Below, in pieces: positions 39,605-46,761 of a stretch of 64,000 nucleotides of DNA. Within the stretch, counting starts at the first letter, position 1; each line of letters opens with the position of its first letter. The DNA comes from Maricaulis sp965242785. GTDB taxonomy: Bacteria > Pseudomonadota > Alphaproteobacteria > Caulobacterales > Maricaulaceae. Made by a program: the position numbers and the translations under genes. The stretch lies in NCBI GenBank assembly GCA_965242785.1, contig CBDETA010000004.1, positions 1,426,001 to 1,490,000 of the forward strand. The letters are read 5' to 3'. Under the pieces are notes generated by a model. It ran no database searches, was not told where the DNA came from, and saw only the letters and a list, made by a program, of their open reading frames with translations.

Positions 39605-41260
39605 TCAGGCTGCCGCCTGGCCACCTGTGCGGCGGCCCGACTGACCGGCCGTATCATCGAGGCAGGCATCGATGGCCGCGAACAGGCAGTCCGCCTCGAT
39701 CGGCTTGGCGACATAGGCATCCATGCCTGCCTCACGGCAGCGCTCGGCAGTGCCCGAGACGGCATTGGCGGTGAGGGCGATGATCGGGACCTGGCCGTGG
39801 GTGCCGTCCAGCCGGCGGATCTCGCGGGTCGCCTGCAGCCCGTCCATGACCGGCATTTCCATGTCCATCAGGATGAAAGCATAGCGCGTGCTGCGCGCCG
39901 CCTCGACGGCCTGGGCACCATTTTCGACATAGTCAGCCTCCAGCCCGCGCAGGCGCAGAAAGCCGCGCGCGACGGCCTGGTTGACCGGATTGTCCTCGGC
40001 AACAAGGACGCGGATGCCCGACCGGGGCGTTTCGGCCGCGGCGGCGATGGCGGGTGCGGCCACGCAGGGCGGCGCGGCTTTGTCGTCCTCGATGACCCGG
40101 CGTACGGGAATCTCGAACCAGAAAAGCGAACCCTGATCCGGTCGACTGCGAAAGCCGATCGTGCCGCCCATCAGCTCGACCAGCCGTTTGGAGATGGTCA
40201 GGCCCAGCCCGGTTCCGCCATGGGCGCGCGTGGTGTCTGCATCGGCCTGGGTGAAGGCGGAGAAGAGGCGGGGCTGGGCGTCTTCGGGAATGCCGCAGCC
40301 CGTATCGCTGACCTCGACCCGCATGACGCTGCGCCGGCGGCCGATCGGGTGCAGGCCGATATCGATCCCGACCGTGCCGCTGTCAGTGAATTTCAGCGCA
40401 TTGCCCACCAGGTTGAACAGGACCTGTTTCAGCCGCACCGGGTCGCCTTCATAGGCAACACCCTCCGGGGCATCGACGTGCAGCGTGAAGCCGAGCGATT
40501 TCTTCGCGGCGCGCGGGGACCACAGCGTGCGGGTATCCTGTGCGATCTTCTGCGGGTCGAAGGGCTGGACGTCCAGATCCATGCGCCCGGCCTCGATCTT
40601 GGACAGGTCCAGCACGTCATTGAGCAGGCGCAGGAGGATCTTGCCGCTGTCATTGATGACGCGGACATAGTCGGCGTGCTCCGGCTTGAGATCGTCGGCC
40701 AGCAGCAATTGCGCCACCCCCAGCACGCCATTGAGCGGCGTGCGGATCTCGTGACTCATCGTGGCCAGGAATTCGGACTTGGCGCGTGAGGCGGCCAGCG
40801 CCTCGATCCGGGCCTTGCCGAGCTGTTCGGCGAGGACGGAGAGCTTGTGATTGCGCTCGGCACTCTGGCGCGACATCAGGCGGAACAGCTCCAGCGCCGT
40901 GCCGACACCGGCATATTCGCCCTCGCGGGTGACGATGAAGCCTTCCATCAGCGCGGACGGGCAGTCGCGGACGATCAGCGCGTTGAGCTCCTCAACCGGG
41001 GTGGAAGCCTCGACGATCAGCGGCGTCTTGCTCATCAGGAAGGTGACCGGGCGCCGGCCGAACAGGGCGCGGCCATGGCGGTCGGCCATTTTCAGGAAAA
41101 AGCGGTCGCGCGAAACCAGGCCCACCGGCCGGTTGTCCGCCACCACGGCGAGCACCAGCAGGTCCTCGTCTTCGCTGAGCAGGTCATAGACAAACTCGCC
41201 GGTTGCCGATGGCGAGACCACCGGCGCTTCCATCAGAACGTCGCGAACAAGACGGCTCAT
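39605..41260 (-). CDS. Hybrid sensor histidine kinase/response regulator with CBS-like N-terminus
   Basis: 551 aa, soluble. Residues 1-130 look like a CBS pair (VLMEAPVVSPSAT, VVADNRPVGLVSRDRFF, GFIVTREGEYAGVGTALEL). HisKA has its phospho-acceptor His at ~170 in ATMSHEIRTPLNGV. HATPase has the N box NLVGNALKFTD and G boxes (DTGCGIPED, GGTGLGLTIS). A receiver has its Asp in FILMDMEMPVMDG and a Lys in YVAKPIE. The CBS-like part may bind a nucleotide. The receiver would pass phosphate to an Hpt protein encoded elsewhere. Monocistronic. Confidence 0.9.
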   Translation of the reverse strand: MSRLVRDVLMEAPVVSPSATGEFVYDLLSEDEDLLVLAVVADNRPVGLVSRDRFFLKMADRHGRALFGRRPVTFLMSKTPLIVEASTPVEELNALIVRDCPSALMEGFIVTREGEYAGVGTALELFRLMSRQSAERNHKLSVLAEQLGKARIEALAASRAKSEFLATMSHEIRTPLNGVLGVAQLLLADDLKPEHADYVRVINDSGKILLRLLNDVLDLSKIEAGRMDLDVQPFDPQKIAQDTRTLWSPRAAKKSLGFTLHVDAPEGVAYEGDPVRLKQVLFNLVGNALKFTDSGTVGIDIGLHPIGRRRSVMRVEVSDTGCGIPEDAQPRLFSAFTQADADTTRAHGGTGLGLTISKRLVELMGGTIGFRSRPDQGSLFWFEIPVRRVIEDDKAAPPCVAAPAIAAAAETPRSGIRVLVAEDNPVNQAVARGFLRLRGLEADYVENGAQAVEAARSTRYAFILMDMEMPVMDGLQATREIRRLDGTHGQVPIIALTANAVSGTAERCREAGMDAYVAKPIEADCLFAAIDACLDDTAGQSGRRTGGQAAA

Positions 41261-41362
41261 CCCCGGAACACACCCTTTGCATGATCGATGCGAGCGTTGT
41301 CGGGGAGAGCACTTTCAAAGGCTTAAACGGAAAAAAGGTTTCACCGAAACTTCATGGAAGCG

Positions 41363-41692
41363 TCACGCTTGTGCGCCGGTTTGCTGACCGATCCAGGCCA
41401 GGAAGTCCGGCGCGCTGGCCGCCTCGTCCACCGGCAGCGCCAGGAGGCAGGGTTCGTCATAGGGGTGGAGCGACAGGATGCGCTCGCGCAGGGCCGGCGC
41501 GGCGGCCTCGCTGGTTTTCAGGATCATCACGCATTCATTCGCCGTTTCGATCTGGCCCTGCCAGCGATAGACGCTGGTCATGCCGTCGATGATATTGGCG
41601 CAGGCGCACAGGCCTGCCTCGACCAGGTCTGCAGCAGCGCTGCGGGCCGAGGCGGAATCGGGCCAGGTGGTGTAGATCCAGCGATATCCCAT
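41363..41692 (-). CDS. cutA: CutA1-family divalent cation tolerance protein
   Basis: 109 aa from ATG 41692: AAGGGG lies 10 bases upstream, while the in-frame ATG at 41701 is only one base from it. WIYTTWPDSASARSAAADLV, LVEAGLCACANIIDGMTSVY and RILSLHPYDEPCLLALPVDE are CutA signatures of a trimeric ferredoxin-like fold. Its link to metal tolerance is genetic and its molecular role unclear. It is divergent from queC. Confidence 0.92.
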   Translation of the reverse strand: MGYRWIYTTWPDSASARSAAADLVEAGLCACANIIDGMTSVYRWQGQIETANECVMILKTSEAAAPALRERILSLHPYDEPCLLALPVDEAASAPDFLAWIGQQTGAQA

Positions 41693-41730
41693 GATGGTCA
41701 TTCCCCTTGGTCTCATTATATAAGCCGCTC

Positions 41731-42459
41731 ATGACGACCCGATCCAATCCCGACCGTTCCGCCCTGGTGCTTTTTTCCGGGGGACAGGACAGTGCCACCT
41801 GCCTGGCCTCGGCGCTGGCCCGCTATGAGCGGGTCGAGACCGCGGGCTTTGACTATGGCCAGCGCCATCATGTCGAGATGCAGGCGCGGCTGGATGTGCG
41901 TGCGGCGCTGGCGGACCTGCCGGGCGGCGAGCGCCTGGGCGAGGATTTCGTGGTCGATCTTTCCGGCTATGGCGCCATTGCCGAAAGCGCGCTGACCGCC
42001 GACCGGGCGATCGAGATGGAGGCGTCCGGCCTGCCCTCGACCTTTGTGCCGGGCCGCAATCTGGTGTTCCTGACCGTGGCCTCGGCCCTGGCCTATCGGC
42101 GCGGGCATGGCGTCCTGGTGGGCGGGATGTGCGAGACGGATTATTCCGGCTATCCCGACTGCCGCCGCCAGACGATCGATGCGATGCAGTCGGCGCTGAC
42201 CCTGGGGCTCGATACAAGCCTGGTGATCGACACGCCGCTGATGCAGCTCTCCAAGGCGCAGACCTGGCAGCTGGCGCAGAATCTGGGCGGCGAGGCCCTG
42301 GTCGAGATCATCCGCACGCGCTCGCACACCTGCTATCGCGGCGAGCGCGGCACGCTGCACGAGTGGGGGCATGGCTGTGGCACCTGTCCGGCCTGCGAGC
42401 TGCGGGCGAAAGGCTGGGCGGAGTGGCGGGCAGACGCGCGAGTGGACGGGCCGGCATGA
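41731..42459 (+). CDS. queC: 7-cyano-7-deazaguanine synthase QueC
   Basis: 242 aa from ATG 41731. The PP-loop SGGQDSATCL binds ATP. FDYGQRHHVEM and FVPGRNLVFL are conserved. CETDYSGYPDCRRQ and the zinc Cys cluster (CYRGERG, CGTCPACELR) complete the family pattern. It converts 7-carboxy-7-deazaguanine with ammonia and ATP into preQ0 for queuosine. The coupled queE (ATGA overlap) makes its substrate. TATATAA lies just upstream, between cutA and queC. Confidence 0.95.
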   Translation: MTTRSNPDRSALVLFSGGQDSATCLASALARYERVETAGFDYGQRHHVEMQARLDVRAALADLPGGERLGEDFVVDLSGYGAIAESALTADRAIEMEASGLPSTFVPGRNLVFLTVASALAYRRGHGVLVGGMCETDYSGYPDCRRQTIDAMQSALTLGLDTSLVIDTPLMQLSKAQTWQLAQNLGGEALVEIIRTRSHTCYRGERGTLHEWGHGCGTCPACELRAKGWAEWRADARVDGPA

Positions 42460-43088
42460 GCTATTCGGTCAAGGAAGCCTTCCTGACGGTGCAGGGCGAG
42501 GGCGGCCAGGCGGGCCGGCCCGCGGTCTTCCTGCGCTTTGCCGGCTGCAATCTGTGGAGCGGTCGCGAACAGGATCGCGCCAAGGCGGTCTGCAATTTCT
42601 GCGACACGGATTTCGTCGGCATGGACGGGCCGGGCGGGGGGCGTTTCAAGACGCCGGACGCCTTGGCGCAGCATGTGAAGACATTCTGGACCGGCGAGGC
42701 GGGCAAGCCGCTGGTCGTGTGCACGGGCGGTGAGCCGCTCTTGCAGCTGGATGCACCCCTGATCGCGGCCCTGCACGCGGCGGGTTTCGAGATTGCGGTG
42801 GAAACCAACGGCACAATCGCCGCGCCGGACGGGATCGACTGGATCACGGTCAGCCCGAAAGGCAGCGCCGAGGTGGTGCAGCGCTCCGGACACGAGCTGA
42901 AACTGGTCTATCCGCAACCGGGCCTGGATCCGGCGGACTATACGGGCTGGGATTTCCGGCGCTTCTCGCTGCAGCCCATGGACGGGCCGGCGATGATGGA
43001 GAATGCGCAGGCAGCGTTTGAATACTGCCTGGCGCATCCCACCTGGTCCTTGAGCCTGCAGACCCACAAGTGGATCGGCGTGGCCTAG
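42456..43088 (+). CDS. queE: 7-carboxy-7-deazaguanine synthase QueE
   Basis: 210 aa. Radical-SAM enzyme making the 7-deazaguanine ring. FLTVQGEGGQAGRPAVFLRF is the family start. The [4Fe-4S] cysteines are in CX14CX2C spacing (FAGCNLWSGREQ, then VCNFCDTDF) rather than CX3CX2C, as in one QueE subgroup. CTGGEPLLQLD and VETNGTI follow. It overlaps queC by ATGA. QueD and QueF would be needed elsewhere in the genome. Confidence 0.94.
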   Translation: MSYSVKEAFLTVQGEGGQAGRPAVFLRFAGCNLWSGREQDRAKAVCNFCDTDFVGMDGPGGGRFKTPDALAQHVKTFWTGEAGKPLVVCTGGEPLLQLDAPLIAALHAAGFEIAVETNGTIAAPDGIDWITVSPKGSAEVVQRSGHELKLVYPQPGLDPADYTGWDFRRFSLQPMDGPAMMENAQAAFEYCLAHPTWSLSLQTHKWIGVA

Positions 43089-43661
43089 CTAGCTGCCCGA
43101 ACGGCCGGGCATGGGAGCACTGCCCAGGCTATCGGACACGGACCGGGAAAACAGGCCGAAAGCGGTCAGGGTGTCCGTCCACACACCGGAACTGCCGCTG
43201 GGATCGACTTCGGGGTTGTGCCAGCTGAAACGGAACCGGGCGATCGCCGTCCCGGCATCATTGACCAGGACCGCTTCAATATCGGCTCCGCCCGCGACCT
43301 GCGAGCTGGAATAGTGCACCGAATCCATCTGCTGGATCTGGGCCAGAGTGGGCCGGTTGGGCACGACATCGATCAGGGTGACGTTCAGCACGGTCTCTTC
43401 GGACGCCACACCATGCCAATTGGCGTTGATCAAGGCTGTTTGCAGATCCTGGCGCAGATAATTGGCCAGCCTGGCCAGTTCCTCCGCGCCCAGCCGGTCC
43501 GACTTGGCGCGCAGGCCATCCGAGAAATCAATCCGGCCGATCTCGATCGACCCCGTCGCGGGGGCCTCAAAAACCGCTGAAAACACGTCCTGCGCTGAAG
43601 CGGCGGTGCTGACCGGCAGCCACAGGCACAGGGTTACAAGGACACACGCAAGAGCCCGCAT
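43089..43661 (-). CDS. Secreted protein, paralog of the 43,808 gene
   Basis: 190 aa from ATG 43661 with a signal peptide ending ASAQ. Core blocks LGAEELARLANYLRQDLQTAL, NVTLIDVVPNRPTLAQIQQM and HYSSSQVAGGADIEAVLVN match, in order, blocks of the next gene, so the two are tandem duplicates. It looks like a small periplasmic beta-rich domain preceded by helices. Function unknown. Confidence 0.75.
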   Translation of the reverse strand: MRALACVLVTLCLWLPVSTAASAQDVFSAVFEAPATGSIEIGRIDFSDGLRAKSDRLGAEELARLANYLRQDLQTALINANWHGVASEETVLNVTLIDVVPNRPTLAQIQQMDSVHYSSSQVAGGADIEAVLVNDAGTAIARFRFSWHNPEVDPSGSSGVWTDTLTAFGLFSRSVSDSLGSAPMPGRSGS

Positions 43662-43754
43662 CGCGCTCTCCTCCGTTGCTGGTCCCCCTTGTGACAGGAA
43701 GGCTAGCACGTCCGGCCGGCAGGCGTGAGGAAAGCTTGTTGTGCAGCGCGCAAG

Positions 43755-43791
43755 AAAAACGGGGCGGAACCCTCATTCTGCCCCGTTTTTC
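43755..43791. terminator. Bidirectional terminator between the two secreted paralogs
   Basis: ACGGGGC (43759-43765) pairs with GCCCCGT (43780-43786) around a 14-base loop, with A's before and T's after, so it can work on both strands. It ends the 43,808 gene on the minus strand. Confidence 0.7.
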
Positions 43792-43807
43792 AATGGGTTG
43801 GATTTGT

Positions 43808-44305
43808 TTAGCTGCCCGAGGCGGTCTCGGTCAGGCCTTCGCCGACATTGTCGGCAAAGCGCCGCATGGCGCGGCGGGCATCCGTCCATTGGCCATAGCC
43901 GATGACGTCGCTGATGCTGTGCGAGCGCCAGGAGTATTCAAAACTCTCCAGCGTCTCACCGGACTGGGAGACCAGGCGGGCTTGCAGGCTGGCGCCACCG
44001 ATGGAGATGGAAGAGTGGTGCAGACCGCGGCTGGCGGCCTGTTCCATTGTCGGCCGGTTCGGCGTGGCGTCCAGGATGGTCACTTCCAGCGTCAGGCCGT
44101 TGGGGCCCAGCACGCCGGCCAGTTCCCGCTCGAGATCTTCGCGCAATTCATTGGCGAGATAGTCCAGCTCGCGCTGGCCGTACTCGTCCGCCTTTTCCAT
44201 CAATTGCGGGCCGAACTGAATGTCGGCGATGGCCACGCGGTCCTGCGCCAGTGCCGGCGCGGCCAGGGCTGCCAATGCAAAGATAGCTGTGATGGTGCGC
44301 CGCAT
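43808..44305 (-). CDS. Secreted protein, paralog of the 43,089 gene
   Basis: 165 aa with signal peptide (AIFALAALAAPALAQ). YGQRELDYLANELREDLERE, EVTILDATPNRPTMEQA and HHSSISIGGASLQARLVS align with the neighbour. It ends WTDARRAMRRFADNVGEGL, where the paralog has WTDTLTAFGLFSRSVSDSL. A terminator separates it from the paralog, so they are likely transcribed as separate units. Confidence 0.75.
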   Translation of the reverse strand: MRRTITAIFALAALAAPALAQDRVAIADIQFGPQLMEKADEYGQRELDYLANELREDLERELAGVLGPNGLTLEVTILDATPNRPTMEQAASRGLHHSSISIGGASLQARLVSQSGETLESFEYSWRSHSISDVIGYGQWTDARRAMRRFADNVGEGLTETASGS

Positions 44306-44417
44306 GTGCGCCTCCCTTTCGACTCGTCTCGTCCCTCTGCCTCACTCTAGCAGATAGTCCGACCGGGCCACAGTTAAAGCGTGGCAAGGTAAGGCGCGGA
44401 AAAATCGCGACGAACGA

Positions 44418-44615
44418 CTAGTTGTCGTCCTCGTCGTCATCACCCGGAGTAACGACATCGATGGCCGCACCACCAATGGCGCCGGCCGTGCCGATCGCGG
44501 CCCCGGCGGTTCCGATGGCGACATCTGCAGCCAGCGAGGCCGCGCCGATGGCCAGACAACCCTGCAGCAGGGGGGCGAGCATCAGGGCGAGTATGAGGGC
44601 ACGGGCCTTGCGCAT
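44418..44615 (-). CDS. Small lipoprotein
   Basis: 65 aa. The signal sequence ends in lipobox LLQGC (Cys ~20). The mature part is almost all Ala, Gly, Ile and Thr (ASLAADVAIGTAGAAIGTAG) and ends in an acidic GDDDEDDN tail. Glycine-zipper-like small lipoproteins of this kind are common in the alphaproteobacterial envelope. Function unknown. Confidence 0.65.
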   Translation of the reverse strand: MRKARALILALMLAPLLQGCLAIGAASLAADVAIGTAGAAIGTAGAIGGAAIDVVTPGDDDEDDN

Positions 44616-44700
44616 GGCATGTCTCCGGTTTGGCGTCGGTCACCACATGGCCGGACCGGGGTTTCGGTTGTGTGAAGACAGGTGCGGGACTTTCAGGCCT

Positions 44701-46761
44701 CTACTTCCCCTCGCGCCACCAGCCCAGGCCCAAAAGGGTCAGCAGTACCAGAACCACCGGCAGGCCCGGCAGCAGCGGCGTGCGGGTGGAGGCCCGCACA
44801 ATGTAGCGCTCATTGCGGGTGAGGCCGAGCCAGGTGCGGCCGGACTGGTCGGCCTCGGCCCGGGTGCGGCGCAGCGTCGGAATGGCGGCATCGGAACCAT
44901 CGCCAATGGCATAGTGCCCGCCGCCGGTCGCATCGACGAAGGGGTCGAGCCGGTCTGCCGTCGGGCGCAGGTCGGCATATTCGGCCGGATTGATCGGGCC
45001 TAGCGCGGCGACCGTGGTGAGCTCGCCCGAGCGCAGGCGCACCAGGCCGGACCCTTCTGCCGCCATCTGGGTGGCAAAACGGCCGGTCTCCAGCTGTTCC
45101 ATCGCAACGACGTCCTCGCGGCCATCGGGCCAGGTAACCTGCAGCGGGGGGGCCTGGTCGGAAAGCGTGACGCGGTTGACGTGCAGCTCGCCCTCGGTGG
45201 TGAAGGCGGTGAGGCGTTCCTCGTCCAGCTCCGGTTCGCGCATCAGCCAGTGGGCCACCCGTCGGAACATTTCCGCATAGGGACCGCCGCCCTCGAAGCC
45301 GCGCGACCACAGCCAGGTCTGGTCGCTCATGACAATGGCCGCCCGGCCTTCGCCGGAGCGTTGCAGCACCAGGAGCGGATGGCCGTCCGGGGTTTCCAGC
45401 AGGGTGTCGCCACCCAGGGCGGTGCCGTGGATATGGCGCAGCCAGCGGCCCCATTGCGGATCCTCACCGCCACCATCCAGGCCCGAGGTGACCGGGTGGC
45501 GCAAGCCCGTGCCGGTCATCTGCGGGGTGAAGCCGCCATCGGTGATATAGCCCGTCGGGCGTACCGGCAGGACCGCGGCCAGGGGCGTGCGATAGAGGCT
45601 CGGCGGACCGGCGAAGGGCGGTCCGGCCGTGACCAGCAGCGCGCCGCCATTGTCCACATAGCGGGCGATATAGTCGAAATAGAGCGGCGGCATGATATTG
45701 CGCCGGCGATAGCGGTCGAAGATCACCAGGTCGAACTCGGACAGGCGTTCGACGAAGAGTTCCTGCACCGGGAAACCGATCAGGGCGAGCTCTTCCACCG
45801 GCGTGGCGTCGCGCCGGTCTGGCGGCCGCAGGATGGTGAAGTGGACGAGATCGACCGAGGGGTCGGATTTCAGAAGATCACGCCAGGCGCGGGCGCCATT
45901 GTGCGGTTCACCGGTGACCAGCAGCACGCGCAGGCGGTCGCGCACCCCGTTCACCGAGACGGCGGCGCGGTTGTTGATCAGGGAGAGTTCTTCCGGACCC
46001 GGTTCGACCTCGGCCTCGATGACATTCTGGCCGCGACGCTCGACCGGGACTTCCACGCGGGTGGAACGGCCGATCGGGATGCGGTGGGTCTGCGGCTCCC
46101 CGCCCTCGAAACGGAAGGAGACATTGGCCGTGCCCTGCATCGCGTCGTCCTCGACGCGGATGGTGAATTGCACGGTATTGCCGACAATGCCGTAGCGCGG
46201 GGCCTCCTCGATGACGAGGCGGCGGTCACCGGCCGAGGTATCGCCCGGCATGACATGGTGCAACGGGGCGTCGAGATTGAGCGCGGCGGTATCCAGCGGG
46301 GCGTCATGGATCTGGCCATCGGTGACTACGACCACGCCGGCAATGCGGTCTGGCGGGGCGCTGGCCAGGGCGGCATTGACGCCATCGAACACCATCGAGC
46401 CATCGGCGGTCTCGCCGGCCTCGAACTCAATGAGGTCCAGCAGGGGATCATTCTCGGCCTGCCGGCGCAGGGACTGGGCCATGGCCTCGGCAGCCTGCCG
46501 GCGTTCGCCGATCTGCATGGATTGCGAGGTGTCGGTGACCAGGATGGCCACATCGGCCAGCGGGTCGCGCTCTTCCTCGACCAGCGAGGGATTGGCCAGC
46601 ACCAGGGCAATGCCCAGCACAACGAGGCTGCGCCAGATCCAGCCGGACAGGCGCTGCAGCGCGCTGGCCAGGGTGACCAGCAGGGCCAGGCCCGCCAGGC
46701 CGGCTATCACCGGCAAAGGCAGGAGCGGGGCAAAGTCGAGGGCGGTGGCGGTCATGTTCAT
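44701..46761 (-). CDS. Large membrane protein with VWA-like and amidotransferase-like regions
   Basis: 686 aa. Two N-terminal spans, then a VWA-like domain with a MIDAS-type DTSQSM in VAILVTDTSQSMQIGERR. Beta-sandwich regions follow, then a class-I-glutamine-amidotransferase-like Rossmann part (FDLVIFDRYRRRNIMPPLY, YVDNGGALLVTAGPPFAG) and a C-terminal span (LPVVLVLLTLLGLGWW). Last gene of the MoxR-DUF58-DUF4159 operon, overlapping it by 4 bases. Such clusters are linked to envelope quality or metal-protein maturation, but no definite function is known. Confidence 0.78.
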   Translation of the reverse strand: MNMTATALDFAPLLPLPVIAGLAGLALLVTLASALQRLSGWIWRSLVVLGIALVLANPSLVEEERDPLADVAILVTDTSQSMQIGERRQAAEAMAQSLRRQAENDPLLDLIEFEAGETADGSMVFDGVNAALASAPPDRIAGVVVVTDGQIHDAPLDTAALNLDAPLHHVMPGDTSAGDRRLVIEEAPRYGIVGNTVQFTIRVEDDAMQGTANVSFRFEGGEPQTHRIPIGRSTRVEVPVERRGQNVIEAEVEPGPEELSLINNRAAVSVNGVRDRLRVLLVTGEPHNGARAWRDLLKSDPSVDLVHFTILRPPDRRDATPVEELALIGFPVQELFVERLSEFDLVIFDRYRRRNIMPPLYFDYIARYVDNGGALLVTAGPPFAGPPSLYRTPLAAVLPVRPTGYITDGGFTPQMTGTGLRHPVTSGLDGGGEDPQWGRWLRHIHGTALGGDTLLETPDGHPLLVLQRSGEGRAAIVMSDQTWLWSRGFEGGGPYAEMFRRVAHWLMREPELDEERLTAFTTEGELHVNRVTLSDQAPPLQVTWPDGREDVVAMEQLETGRFATQMAAEGSGLVRLRSGELTTVAALGPINPAEYADLRPTADRLDPFVDATGGGHYAIGDGSDAAIPTLRRTRAEADQSGRTWLGLTRNERYIVRASTRTPLLPGLPVVLVLLTLLGLGWWREGK

